From Bradyrhizobium sp. CCGUVB4N (lineage in GTDB: Bacteria > Pseudomonadota > Alphaproteobacteria > Rhizobiales > Xanthobacteraceae), in contig NZ_JANADP010000001.1 in assembly GCF_024199945.1 (NCBI RefSeq), positions 2,480,001-2,544,000 of the forward strand: a DNA stretch of 64,000 nt. Reading direction: 5' to 3'. Below the pieces are notes generated by a model, which was not told the origin of the DNA, ran no database searches, and saw only the letters and a list, made by a program, of their open reading frames with translations. The translations under genes and the position numbers were made by a program. Shown here piece after piece: positions 7,653-16,693 of this stretch; position 1 is the stretch's first letter, and each line of letters starts with the position of its first letter.

Positions 7653-10600
7653 ATGAAGCGTCTGCTGCTCGCGACCTCGGCGCTGGCGAGCTGCCTGTTT
7701 TCGGTTTCGGCCCAGGCCCAGAGTGTGTGGCACGGCTTCGGCAACTCGACAGCCACCAGCGATTACAATCTCGGCACCAACTGGTCGAATCCGCCGGCGG
7801 GCGCTCCGCCAATCAATGCCGGCCAGTCAGCTCAATTCACGGGAGGGGGCAGTACGACCATCACGGTCACTGCCGGCCCGATCACCCCGGATTCGTGGAC
7901 GTTCGGGGCAAACGCCAGCAACTACGCTTTGTCGGGCGCCGACGTGAACTTCAACGGCGCCGGACCGAACCTCGTCAACAACGCCAATACCGGTCAGAGC
8001 ATCTCGATCAGCAACAACATGACGGGAGCGGGCATCTCGCAGGCCGGCGCCAGCACGCTGACGCTGAGCGGGACGAACTCGTTCACGACGACGAGTGTCT
8101 CGGCCGGCACCCTCGTCAACAGCGGCACCCTGACGTCTGCTGTTTCCGTCACGAACACCCTCGCGACCTACGAAAACACCGGCACGCAGAATGGCGGCCT
8201 CGACAACAACGGCGTCACGCGCAATTCGGGCACGCTGAACGGCGGCTTGATCAATTCGGGTGGTTATATTCAGTTCGCCGGTTCAACCAATGGCGGGCTG
8301 ACCAATATTAACTCGGTCGGCGCCCATGCCGGCGCCTTCAACGGCGCGATCGACAATAGCACCGGCGGTCTCTTCGAAATCTTCGGCACGGTCACCAGCG
8401 ACAGCACATTCACCAACAGCACCACCTCGTCTGTCCTGTTTTTTTCCAGCGGCTCTTACACCGTCGCTGGACTGATCACGAACTCGGGCACCGATCCGGC
8501 CGGAGGCATCGCGGTAAGCGCCGGCTCGACCCTCAACGCCAACGGCGGCCTGACCAACAACGCCAACGCGACGATCGTGAACAGCGGCGGTACCGTGACC
8601 GGCAACCTGAGCAACGCGGGCATCGTCACCAACAGCGGTGCGATGGGCGCGGTGACCAACACCGGATCGTTCGACAACCAGAACGGCGGCTCGATCACGA
8701 CGCTGACCAACAATTCCGGCACGTTTACCAACGAGAGCGGCGCGACCGTCTCCGGCGCGGCGACGATCTCCGGCGGCACCGTGACCAACGCCGGCACGTT
8801 TTCCTCCACGCTCGGTCTGACCGGCGGCACGTTCACCAACAACGCGGGCGGTCAGGTCCAGGGGATGACCACGATGAGCTTCGCCACGGTGAACAACAAC
8901 GGCACGATGGCCGGAGTGACCATCAACGCGGGAACGCTCAACAACAACAACGGTGGCACAATCGCGACGGTGACGGCCAGCGATGGTAATTTCCGCAACT
9001 ACGCAGGTGCAACGGTCTCCGGCGCGGTGTCGATCTCTGCTTCAAACATCACGTTGAACCACGGCACATTCGCCAGCACGCTTGACGCGACCGGCGGCAT
9101 TTTCACGAACGCCGCCGACGGCCAGGTCCTGGGTGCGACGACGCACAGCGGCGGTGGGATGACCAACTACGGCACGATGGCCGGCGTGACCAACTCGTTC
9201 GGGAGTTTCACCAACTACGACACCGGTTCGATTACGACGCTGACCAATAGCGGCGGCAGCTTCTATAGTTTAGGGACGGTCTCCGGCGCTGCGACTATAT
9301 CTGGAGGCAGCGTGGTAAATCACCAAGGTACGTTTGCGAGCACGATCGGGCTGACGGGCGGCTCGTTTGAGAATGATTCTGGCAGTGTGGTCCAGGGCGC
9401 GACGACGAACAATGGCGGCGCGGTGGGCAACTACGGTACGATGGCGGGGGTGACCAACGCCTCCGGAACGTTCGGCAACAACACCGGCGGCTCGATCACG
9501 ACGCTGAACAACAATGGCGGCACCTTCACCAACGATACCGGCGCAACGGTCTCCGGCGCGGCGACGATCTCCGCGGGCAGCGTGACGAACGCCGGCACGT
9601 TCTCCAGCACGCTCGGCCTGACCGGCGGCACGTTCACCAACAACACCGGCGGCCAGGTCCAGGGCGCGACCACGAACAACGGCGGTACGGTGAACAACAA
9701 CGGCACGATGGCCGGCGCGATCAACACCTCCGGAACGTTCAACAACAATAACAACGCCACGATCACGACGCTGATCAACAATGGCGGCCTCTTCCAGAAC
9801 GACAATCAGGGCAGGGTCACGGGCGCTGCGACCGTGTCTTCAGGCACCGTGCAGAATGCCGGTACGTTTGCGAGCACCCTCGGTCTGACGGGCGGCACGT
9901 TCAACAACTTCGGCACTGTTCAGGGCGCCACCACGAACAACGGCGGCACGGTGGGCAACGGCGGCACGATGGCTGGCGTGACCAACACGTCCGGAACGTT
10001 CAACAACAACGGCACCGGCTCGATCACGACACTGAACAACAATGGCGGCACCTTCAACAATGACGCCACGATCAGCGGCGCGGCGACGATCTCCGGCGGC
10101 ACGGTGTTCGTGACCGGCAGCGGGACCATCGGCGGCGCGGTGAGCCTCACCAATGCGGCGGGAACGCTCGATATCTCCGGCGTCACCACCGGTCTTTCGA
10201 TTACGGATTTCTCGGGTGTCGGCGGAAGCACCGTGAACCTCGGTGCCAAGACGCTGACGATCTCGGGTGGCACCCAGACCTTTGGTGGTGTGATCCAGGG
10301 CACCGGCAATCTGGTCCTGTCCAGCGGCGCGGAGACGCTGACGGGCACCAGCAGCTACAACGGAACGACCACGATCAACGGTGGCACGCTCAGGGTCGAT
10401 GGCTCGATCGCCAGCTCATCGATGACGACGGTGAATGCCACGAGCACACTCTCGGGCGTGGGCACCGTGGGCAATGTTTCCGTCAACGGTGGCCTGTTCG
10501 CGCCGGGCCAGGGCGTGGTCGGCGGCTCCATGACCGTTGCCGGTAGCCTCGTCTTGAGCGCAGCTTCGACCTACCTCGTGGAAGTGACGCCGGCGACGTC

Positions 10601-12032
10601 CACCTCCAGCATCGTGACCGGCAATGCAAATCTCGGCGGCGCGACGCTGGGCGTCAACTTCGCGGCCGGCAGCTACGTCTCGAAGCAATACACGGTCGTC
10701 GCCGCGAGCAGCATCACTGGCGCGTTCAATCCCACCATCCTCAGCCTTGGCCTGCCTGCGGGTTTCAGCATCAGCGCGAGCAACGACCTCACGCACGCCT
10801 ATCTGAACCTCGTGCTGAACTTTGCACCGCCGTCAGGAAACCTGAACGTCAACCAGCAGAACGTCGGCAACGCGATCATCAACTTCTTCAACACGACCGG
10901 CGGGATCTCGATGGCGTTCGGCGGCCTGACGCCGGCCGGCCTGACGCAAATCTCCGGCGAGGTCGGCAGCGCGCCGCAGCAGTCGACGTTCAATGCGATG
11001 ACCCAATTCATGGGCGTGATGACGGACCCGTTCGTCGCCGGCCGCGGCGATCCCGTTAGCGCCGGCGGCGCACCGAATGCCTATGCCGACGAGAGCTTGG
11101 CTTACGCCGCGGCCGGGAAGGGACGTTCGGCCAACGCGCGCGACGCGTTCGCCGCCTACACCAAGGCTCCGGTGGCGCCGTCCTTCGAGCAGCGCTGGAG
11201 CGTCTGGGCCGCCGGCTTCGGCGGTGCGCAGCAGACCGACGGCAACAATGCGCTCGGCTCCAACACCACCACCAGCAGCCTCTACGCGACCGCCGTCGGC
11301 GCGGACTATCGCGTGTCGCGTGACACGCTGCTCGGCTTCGCGCTGGCCGGTGGCGGCACCAATTTCTCCGTCGCCAGCAATCTCGGCGGCGGCCGCTCCG
11401 ACCTGTTCCAGGCCGGCGCGTTCTTCCGCCACAACGCGGGTCCCGCCTACATCACGGGCGCGTTGGCCTATGGCTGGCAGGACATCACCACCGATCGCAC
11501 CGTGACCGTCGCCGGCGTCGATCGCCTGCGCGCCGAGTTCAATGCCAATGCCTGGTCAGGCCGGCTCGAAGGCGGCTATCGCTTTGTTTCACAAGGCATT
11601 GGTCTGACGCCCTACGCAGCGGCGCAGGTCACCGCCTTCGACCTGCCGGCTTATGCTGAACAGGCGATCGCGGGCAGCAACCAGTTCGCGCTCGCCTATG
11701 GCGCCAAGAGCGTCACCGATACACGGAGCGAGCTCGGCCTTCGCACCGACAAGGCCTTCGCTCAGGACGACGGCATCGTCACGCTGCGCGGCCGCGTCGC
11801 ATGGGCGCACGACTTCAACCCCAACCGCGCGATCGGCGCCACGTTCCAGACCTTGCCCGGCGCGAGCTTCGTCGTGAACGGCGCGGCGATGGCCTCGGAG
11901 ATGGCGCTGGTCACCGCCGCGGCCGAGAAGAAATGGCTGAACGGCTGGTCGGCGGCCGCCACGTTCGAGGGCGAGTTCTCCAACGTCACGCGCAGCTATG
12001 CCGGAAAGGGCGTGGTGCGTTACGCTTGGTAA
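7653..12032 (+). CDS. Large repeat-containing autotransporter adhesin-like protein
   Basis: Type V secreted surface protein of about 1459 aa. The N-terminus (MKRLLLATSALASC, then SAQAQS) is a Sec signal peptide. Residues 20-890 are a Gly/Thr/Asn/Ser-rich passenger that should fold as a beta-helix, with five and a half copies of an 87-90 aa repeat from about residue 347. Next comes an autotransporter-associated beta-strand repeat (GNLVLSSGAETLTG, then YNGTTTINGGTL). The last 270 residues, from WSVWAAGFGG on, form the outer-membrane barrel, ending in the aromatic VRYAW. In-frame ATGs at 7632, 7647 and 7653 are possible; 7653 gives the most normal signal peptide. The passenger appears Cys-free. 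Ligand unknown. Confidence 0.9.
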   Translation: MKRLLLATSALASCLFSVSAQAQSVWHGFGNSTATSDYNLGTNWSNPPAGAPPINAGQSAQFTGGGSTTITVTAGPITPDSWTFGANASNYALSGADVNFNGAGPNLVNNANTGQSISISNNMTGAGISQAGASTLTLSGTNSFTTTSVSAGTLVNSGTLTSAVSVTNTLATYENTGTQNGGLDNNGVTRNSGTLNGGLINSGGYIQFAGSTNGGLTNINSVGAHAGAFNGAIDNSTGGLFEIFGTVTSDSTFTNSTTSSVLFFSSGSYTVAGLITNSGTDPAGGIAVSAGSTLNANGGLTNNANATIVNSGGTVTGNLSNAGIVTNSGAMGAVTNTGSFDNQNGGSITTLTNNSGTFTNESGATVSGAATISGGTVTNAGTFSSTLGLTGGTFTNNAGGQVQGMTTMSFATVNNNGTMAGVTINAGTLNNNNGGTIATVTASDGNFRNYAGATVSGAVSISASNITLNHGTFASTLDATGGIFTNAADGQVLGATTHSGGGMTNYGTMAGVTNSFGSFTNYDTGSITTLTNSGGSFYSLGTVSGAATISGGSVVNHQGTFASTIGLTGGSFENDSGSVVQGATTNNGGAVGNYGTMAGVTNASGTFGNNTGGSITTLNNNGGTFTNDTGATVSGAATISAGSVTNAGTFSSTLGLTGGTFTNNTGGQVQGATTNNGGTVNNNGTMAGAINTSGTFNNNNNATITTLINNGGLFQNDNQGRVTGAATVSSGTVQNAGTFASTLGLTGGTFNNFGTVQGATTNNGGTVGNGGTMAGVTNTSGTFNNNGTGSITTLNNNGGTFNNDATISGAATISGGTVFVTGSGTIGGAVSLTNAAGTLDISGVTTGLSITDFSGVGGSTVNLGAKTLTISGGTQTFGGVIQGTGNLVLSSGAETLTGTSSYNGTTTINGGTLRVDGSIASSSMTTVNATSTLSGVGTVGNVSVNGGLFAPGQGVVGGSMTVAGSLVLSAASTYLVEVTPATSTSSIVTGNANLGGATLGVNFAAGSYVSKQYTVVAASSITGAFNPTILSLGLPAGFSISASNDLTHAYLNLVLNFAPPSGNLNVNQQNVGNAIINFFNTTGGISMAFGGLTPAGLTQISGEVGSAPQQSTFNAMTQFMGVMTDPFVAGRGDPVSAGGAPNAYADESLAYAAAGKGRSANARDAFAAYTKAPVAPSFEQRWSVWAAGFGGAQQTDGNNALGSNTTTSSLYATAVGADYRVSRDTLLGFALAGGGTNFSVASNLGGGRSDLFQAGAFFRHNAGPAYITGALAYGWQDITTDRTVTVAGVDRLRAEFNANAWSGRLEGGYRFVSQGIGLTPYAAAQVTAFDLPAYAEQAIAGSNQFALAYGAKSVTDTRSELGLRTDKAFAQDDGIVTLRGRVAWAHDFNPNRAIGATFQTLPGASFVVNGAAMASEMALVTAAAEKKWLNGWSAAATFEGEFSNVTRSYAGKGVVRYAW
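8691..10175 (+). repeat. Tandem 87-90 aa repeats in the autotransporter passenger
   Basis: Unit starts, marked by the codons for SITTL or TIATV, fall at 8691, 8958, 9228, 9492, 9759 and 10020, so the spacings are 267, 270, 264, 267 and 261 bp. Each unit runs through VSGAATIS, TFSSTLGLTGGTF, QVQGATT and GTMAGVTN-like words; the sixth is partial. Units beginning at 8691 and 9492 are most alike. The period varies by whole codons only. Confidence 0.85.
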
Positions 12033-12124
12033 GGCTGCGGGCTTGAGGGTCACGAGCCGGCGTCCGGACGTCGGCGTCCCGGCGAAAGACAGGAACCAAA
12101 GGAGAGGGCGGCCATTAAGGTCTC

Positions 12125-12769
12125 ATGACCGATGCGCCCAAATCAGCCGCTCGTGCTGCACGTCTCGTGATTGTTGCCCTCGCGGCAGTTGCGGCCTTTG
12201 CGCGGCCCGTCGGCGCGGATCAATCATCGACAAGCGCTCCGCTGAAAAGTCCTGCCGATTTTTCGTCGATCTCGAACACAAGCGAGCGCTCGCGCGCGAT
12301 CTTCAACGAAATCGGCAAGGTGGTCATGAATCCGCGTTGCATGAACTGCCACCCGGCGGGCGACCATCCAACGCAGGGCGACGATTTTCACGAGCACATG
12401 CCGCCGATCTGGCGGGCCGAGACCGGGCATTTCGAGGCCAACTGCTCGGGCTGCCATGGCTCTCACAACGTCACGCTGCTCGAGGCGGCTTCATATCGAA
12501 GCATTCCCGGTCATCCGCGATGGGGCTTTGCGCCGATGTCGATGGCGTGGCAAGGCAAGTCACTGGGTGAGATCTGCCGCCAGTTGAAGGATGTCCAGGC
12601 CAACGGCGGCCGCGACCTCGCCGCGTTGCAGGAGCATGTCGCCAAGGACGATCTCGTCGGTTGGGCCTGGAATCCCGGCGAAGGTCGCAAGCCGGCTCCC
12701 GGCAGCCAACAGGTTGCTGGCGAGCTCGTGCAAGCGTGGATCGACAGCGGCGCGGAGTGTCCGCGCTAG
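12125..12769 (+). CDS. Exported diheme c-type cytochrome-like protein
   Basis: A 214 aa protein with an N-terminal hydrophobic signal (LVIVALAAVAAFARPVGA) and two CXXCH haem-attachment motifs, CMNCH near residue 75 and CSGCH near residue 112. It therefore probably binds two covalent haems in the periplasm. The sequence between and after the motifs is not a standard class I cytochrome fold. I recall similar rhizobial proteins annotated as isoquinoline 1-oxidoreductase subunit, a name that should not be taken as function. It begins 92 bp after the autotransporter and ends 1 bp before a convergent gene. No dehydrogenase partner is adjacent. Confidence 0.75.
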   Translation: MTDAPKSAARAARLVIVALAAVAAFARPVGADQSSTSAPLKSPADFSSISNTSERSRAIFNEIGKVVMNPRCMNCHPAGDHPTQGDDFHEHMPPIWRAETGHFEANCSGCHGSHNVTLLEAASYRSIPGHPRWGFAPMSMAWQGKSLGEICRQLKDVQANGGRDLAALQEHVAKDDLVGWAWNPGEGRKPAPGSQQVAGELVQAWIDSGAECPR

Positions 12770-12770
12770 C

Positions 12771-13148
12771 TTACCGCCCGAGCTGCTTCGGATCGTAGAA
12801 GAACCGCTCCTCGACGATCTGCTCGCCACGCCAGGTCTGCCAGGCGATCTCCTCAAAATTGCGCGTGACGCCTTCAGTGTTGGTGAAGCTGAAGATCCAG
12901 CGCGTGGCGACGTTATCGCCCTCGATCAGGCTCGGCCCGACGCGGACGGCCTTCACCTCTTTGGACATCGCCAGCACGCCGCGCTCCTTGGTAACGAGAG
13001 CGTCGCGGCCAACCGTCGGTGCGGTGTTGTTCTCATAGGTCACGGCATCGGGTGTGCAGTAGTCCTCGATCGCGCCGATAAAGTCTCCCTTCTCGAGGCG
13101 CTTCGCAAATTCTTCGACGATGTCACGGCTCGGCATGATGGTCCTCAC
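12771..13148 (-). CDS. NTF2-like (SnoaL-type) small protein
   Basis: A 125 aa protein of the NTF2-like cone fold, recognised from MPSRDIVEEFAKRLEKGDF at the N-terminus and the alternating DNVATRWIFSFTN and GEQIVEERFFYDP strands. Members act as small-molecule isomerases, hydrolases or simple binding proteins; nothing visible fixes the reaction here. There is no signal peptide. It is divergent from a TetR gene and its promoter carries two palindromes, so it is very likely the TetR target. The ATG lies 24 bp from the -10 box. Confidence 0.75.
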   Translation of the reverse strand: MRTIMPSRDIVEEFAKRLEKGDFIGAIEDYCTPDAVTYENNTAPTVGRDALVTKERGVLAMSKEVKAVRVGPSLIEGDNVATRWIFSFTNTEGVTRNFEEIAWQTWRGEQIVEERFFYDPKQLGR

Positions 13149-13155
13149 GATTAAA

Positions 13156-13200
13156 ACCGACTGTTAGTCGGTAAATACCGACCGGCGGTCGAAAAGTCAA
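13156..13200 (-). promoter_or_regulatory. Promoter with double TetR-type operator
   Basis: Reading the minus strand, TTGACT (13195-13200) and TATTTA (13172-13177) are separated by 17 bp, an almost consensus sigma-70 promoter for the NTF2-like gene. The palindrome CGACC-GGC-GGTCG (13179-13191) fills the spacer and ACCGAC-TGTTA-GTCGGT (13156-13172) lies just past the -10 box. The two share the CCGACC/GGTCGG word. The adjacent divergent TetR gene is the obvious binder; occupancy would block transcription. Confidence 0.75.
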
Positions 13201-13236
13201 CTGGCCGCGTGAGACGAATTGGATTAGATGGGACTC

Positions 13237-13827
13237 ATGGCAAAACAGGCGGAGCGGCGGGCAGCGACTTCGGAGGCGATCCTGACGGCGGCGCGCCGGT
13301 TGTTCGGGACGCAGGGCTTTGCCGCCACCACCATGGACGCGATCGCCGAAGCGGCCGGCATCGCCAAGGGCGCGGTCTATCATCACTTCAAGACCAAGGA
13401 GGCGGTATTTGAGGCCGTGTTCGACCTCGTCTCGCGCGATCTCGTCGTTGAGATCGACAGTGCCGCACGCGCCGAGAAGGACGTGTTGGCCGCGATGGTC
13501 GCCGGCACCCAGCATTATTTTGCCGCGACCGCCAAAGGCCCGACCGGCCAGATCATCCTGCGCGACGGTCCCGCCGTGCTCGGCTGGGAGCGCTGGCGCG
13601 AGATCGACGCAAAGCATTTTGGCGGCAAGATGCCGCGCGCGCTGTCGGTGGCGATGGAGATGGGCCTGATCGCAAAGCAGCCGGTCGAGCCGTTGGCGCG
13701 GCTGCTGCTCGGCGCGGTGACCGAGGCCGCGGTCGCCTGCGCCGGACGCGCCGATATCGCAAGGGCAGGTGCGGAATATGCCCGTGCGTTCAAGTCGCTG
13801 GTCGAGGCGCTGCGTCTGCGGGCATGA
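13237..13827 (+). CDS. TetR family transcriptional regulator
   Basis: A one-component repressor with the TetR helix-turn-helix at residues 10-55: TSEAILTAARRLFGTQGFAATTMDAIAE, then GIAKGAVYHHFKTKEAVFEAVF. The C-terminal ligand domain is helical and ends RAFKSLVEALRLRA. It is about 196 aa from the ATG at 13237; an ATG three codons earlier (13228) is equally possible. Divergent from the NTF2-like gene with paired operators between them, and followed 53 bp later by a GMC oxidoreductase that may be co-transcribed. Ligand unknown. Confidence 0.85.
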   Translation: MAKQAERRAATSEAILTAARRLFGTQGFAATTMDAIAEAAGIAKGAVYHHFKTKEAVFEAVFDLVSRDLVVEIDSAARAEKDVLAAMVAGTQHYFAATAKGPTGQIILRDGPAVLGWERWREIDAKHFGGKMPRALSVAMEMGLIAKQPVEPLARLLLGAVTEAAVACAGRADIARAGAEYARAFKSLVEALRLRA

Positions 13828-13880
13828 TCGTGCTAGTGACGAACCGGAAACGCCCACACCAACAAGAAGAAGCGTAGCGC

Positions 13881-15506
13881 ATGAACGCAAATTCCGCCCT
13901 CGCGCCATCCGATCCTGAGTTCGACTACATCATCGTCGGCGCCGGCTCCGCCGGCTGCGTGCTCGCCAATCGCTTGTCTGCGAATGGCAAGCACAGCGTG
14001 CTGTTGCTCGAGGCCGGCCCCAAGGATTCCAACATCTGGATCCACGTGCCGCTCGGCTACGGCAAGCTGTTCAAGGAAAAGACCGTCAACTGGATGTACC
14101 AGACCGAGCCGGAGCCCGAGCTGAAGGGCCGGCAGGTGTTCCAGCCGCGTGGAAAAACGCTCGGCGGCTCGAGTTCGATCAACGGCCTGCTCTACGTTCG
14201 CGGCCAGCACGAAGACTACGATCGCTGGCGCCAGCACGGCAATGCCGGCTGGGGCTATGACGACGTGCTGCCCTATTTCAAGAAGGCGGAGAACCAGACG
14301 CGCGGTGCCGATCAATATCACGGCACGGGTGGGCCGCTGCCGGTTTCCAACATGGTCGTGACCGATCCGCTGTCGAAAGGTTTCATCGACGCCGCGGTCG
14401 AGACCGGGCTTCCCTACAATCCCGATTTCAACGGCGCCAAGCAGGAAGGCGTCGGCCTGTTCCAGACCACGACGCGCAACGGCCGTCGCGCCTCGACGGC
14501 GGTGGCTTATCTCGGCCCGGCGAAGAGCCGCAGCAATCTCAGGGTCGAGACCGAAGCGCTCGGCCAGCGCGTGCTTTTCGAGGGCCGTCGTGCGGTCGGC
14601 GTCGAATATAGGCAAGGCGCGAATGTACGCCGCGCGCGGGCGCGCAAGGAGGTTGTGCTGTCGAGTGGCGCCTACAACTCGCCGCAGCTCCTGCAGCTCT
14701 CCGGCGTCGGGCCTGCCGATCTCCTGCGCAAGCACGGCATCGATGTGGTGCTGGATGCGCAGGGCGTCGGCCACGATCTGCAGGACCACATGCAGGTCCG
14801 CATCGTGATGCGCTGCTCGCAGAAAATCACGCTGAACGACACCGTCAACAATCCGCTTCGCCGCACGCTGGCGGGCGCGCGCTACGCGCTGTTCCGGAAG
14901 GGCTGGCTGACGATCGCGGCCGGCACCGCGGGCGCGTTCTTCAAGACCAATCGGCGTCTCGCCTCGCCCGACATCCAGGTGCACTTCCTGCCGTTCTCGA
15001 CCGACAAGATGGGCGAGAGGCTGCATGATTTTTCCGGCTTCACGGCATCTGTGTGTCAGCTCCGGCCCGAGAGCCGCGGCTCCTTGCGTATCAAGAGCGC
15101 GGATCCGACGGTGCCGCCGGAGATCCGCATCAATTACATGTCGACCGAGACCGACCGCACCACCAATGTCGAGGGCATCAAGATCCTGCGCAGGATCCTG
15201 AACGCGCCGGCGATGAAACCGTTCGTGGTCAGCGAGTACGATCCCGGGGCGAAGGTATCCACGGATGCCGAAATCCTGGATTATTGCCGCGAGCGCGGCA
15301 GCACCATCTACCATCCGACCTCGACCTGTCGTATGGGCAACGACGCGCTCGCGGTGGTGGACCAGCGGCTGAAGGTGAGGGGGCTCGAGGGCCTTCGTGT
15401 CGTCGACGGTTCGATCATGCCGGACCTCGTGTCGGGGAACACCAACGCGCCGATCATCATGATCGCGGAGAAGGCGTCCGATATGATATTGCAGGATGCG
15501 CGATAA
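13881..15506 (+). CDS. GMC family FAD oxidoreductase (choline/alcohol dehydrogenase type)
   Basis: A flavoprotein that oxidises an alcohol, 541 aa. The Rossmann motif DYIIVGAGSAGCVLANRLS lies at residues 14-32, the GMC signature GGSSSINGLLYVRG near residue 95, and the C-terminal part has the catalytic-His region HPTSTCRMG and SGNTNAPIIMIAEKASDMI. This is the choline/aliphatic alcohol dehydrogenase branch (BetA, AlkJ). No choline operon partner such as betB is present, so choline is not supported as the substrate. It lies downstream of the TetR gene and 18 nt before hemC. Confidence 0.88.
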   Translation: MNANSALAPSDPEFDYIIVGAGSAGCVLANRLSANGKHSVLLLEAGPKDSNIWIHVPLGYGKLFKEKTVNWMYQTEPEPELKGRQVFQPRGKTLGGSSSINGLLYVRGQHEDYDRWRQHGNAGWGYDDVLPYFKKAENQTRGADQYHGTGGPLPVSNMVVTDPLSKGFIDAAVETGLPYNPDFNGAKQEGVGLFQTTTRNGRRASTAVAYLGPAKSRSNLRVETEALGQRVLFEGRRAVGVEYRQGANVRRARARKEVVLSSGAYNSPQLLQLSGVGPADLLRKHGIDVVLDAQGVGHDLQDHMQVRIVMRCSQKITLNDTVNNPLRRTLAGARYALFRKGWLTIAAGTAGAFFKTNRRLASPDIQVHFLPFSTDKMGERLHDFSGFTASVCQLRPESRGSLRIKSADPTVPPEIRINYMSTETDRTTNVEGIKILRRILNAPAMKPFVVSEYDPGAKVSTDAEILDYCRERGSTIYHPTSTCRMGNDALAVVDQRLKVRGLEGLRVVDGSIMPDLVSGNTNAPIIMIAEKASDMILQDAR

Positions 15507-15530
15507 ATTCGCGTTGGAGAGGATTTGGAC

Positions 15531-16511
15531 TTGGCACCGCGATTCAAGATCGGCACCCGCAAGAGCGCGATGGCGCTGGCCCAGACGGACGAGATTGCGC
15601 GCCGCCTGATTGCTGCCGTGCCCGGCCTCGACGTCGAGATCGTCAAGTTCGACACCACGGGCGATCTCGACCAGACCAGCAAGCTGCTGCCCCATGGCGG
15701 CAAGGGCGGCGCCTTCGTCGCGCAGATCCGCGCGGCGGTGCTGGCGGGCGAATTGCAGGCGGCGATGCATTCGCTGAAGGACATGCCCGGCAACGAGGAC
15801 ACGCCGGGCCTCGTCATCGGCGCCACGCTGTCGCGCGATCCCGCAAGCGATGCGCTGGTGCTGCGGGATGGCGTGACGCTGGCGGCGCTGCGCCAGTCGC
15901 GCGGCAAGGGTTTTAAAATTGGCACCAATGCCGTCCGCCGCGCCGCTTATGCGCGACGGTTGTTTCCGGACATTGAAGTCATTCACTTCCGCGGAGCCGC
16001 CGACACGCGGGTGCGAAAGCTCGACAATGGCGAGAAGCAGAAGCTGCCGGATGGCGGCGCCGTGGGGCCGGCCGATGCGCTGATCATGGCGCGCTCCGGT
16101 CTCGACCGCGTTGATCTTTCCAGCCGCATTGCCTATGAGTTCACCGCGGCGGAGATGCTGCCGGCCGCGGGTCAGGGCATCGTCGCCGTCGAATGCGCCG
16201 CGCAGGACTGGCACACGCGACAAATCCTGTCATCGATCGACGACGCCGACGCGCATGCCTGCGCCGATGCCGAGCGTGAGGTGCTGTGGGTGCTGAACGG
16301 CCACTGTAATTCGCCGGTCGCGGGTTTTTCGACCATCGCCGGCGGTCAGATGTCGCTCACCGCATCCGTGCTCGATCTCTCCGGCAACACCATCATCGAA
16401 GCCGCGCGCACCGGCCCCGCCAATCGCCCGCGTGAGCTTGGCCGTGCGGTGGGACTTGATCTGCTCGGGAAGGGCGCCGCCGAAATCATCGAGCGCAGCC
16501 GGCCGCGCTAG
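15531..16511 (+). CDS. hemC: Porphobilinogen deaminase (hydroxymethylbilane synthase)
   Basis: Joins four porphobilinogen units into hydroxymethylbilane in haem synthesis. FKIGTRKSAMALAQT at the N-terminus, KGAFVAQIRAAVLAGELQAAMHS-like residues giving the HSLKDMP motif, and GTNAVRRAA are family hallmarks; the Cys in LNGHCNSPVAG should hold the dipyrromethane cofactor. No ATG fits. TTG codons at 15525 and 15531 are both in frame; the ribosome site GGAGAGGA ends at 15522, so 15531 is better spaced and gives 326 aa. A rho-independent terminator follows, and the next haem gene, hemE, is convergent. Confidence 0.95.
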   Translation: MAPRFKIGTRKSAMALAQTDEIARRLIAAVPGLDVEIVKFDTTGDLDQTSKLLPHGGKGGAFVAQIRAAVLAGELQAAMHSLKDMPGNEDTPGLVIGATLSRDPASDALVLRDGVTLAALRQSRGKGFKIGTNAVRRAAYARRLFPDIEVIHFRGAADTRVRKLDNGEKQKLPDGGAVGPADALIMARSGLDRVDLSSRIAYEFTAAEMLPAAGQGIVAVECAAQDWHTRQILSSIDDADAHACADAEREVLWVLNGHCNSPVAGFSTIAGGQMSLTASVLDLSGNTIIEAARTGPANRPRELGRAVGLDLLGKGAAEIIERSRPR

Positions 16512-16666
16512 GCGTCGTTGCGAAATCACGATCGTCGAGATGGTGTCATCGTGCGCCTGTTTTGCCCGACGTGTCAAATGTCGGTGCGCGAGGTGCTCAA
16601 CCCGCGCGAAGCGAAATCCTTCAACGATTTCTACTGTGCATGGGGTTGTTTTCGCGGTTTTGATTT

Positions 16667-16693
16667 CCGCCCCCTGACGGGCGGAATTTTTTT
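16667..16693 (+). terminator. Rho-independent terminator of hemC
   Basis: Stem CCGCCC / GGGCGG with a 6-nt loop at 16667-16684, followed by AA and seven T (16687-16693). The T-run reaches into the stop codon of convergent hemE (TAA at 16694-16692 on the minus strand). Between hemC and this site (16512-16666) I see no gene. Confidence 0.85.

Noticed and set aside
7485-7812. Minus-strand open frames overlapping the autotransporter start
   Set aside because: Three overlapping frames in the same place, none with a ribosome site or motif; they lie opposite the signal-peptide region.
8691-10175. Possible CRISPR-like array
   Set aside because: The repeats are 261-270 bp, encode protein in frame and have no spacers.
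13833-16223. A 796-codon open frame on the minus strand opposite the GMC and hemC genes
   Set aside because: Same reasoning: both plus-strand genes have full motifs and the minus reading has none.
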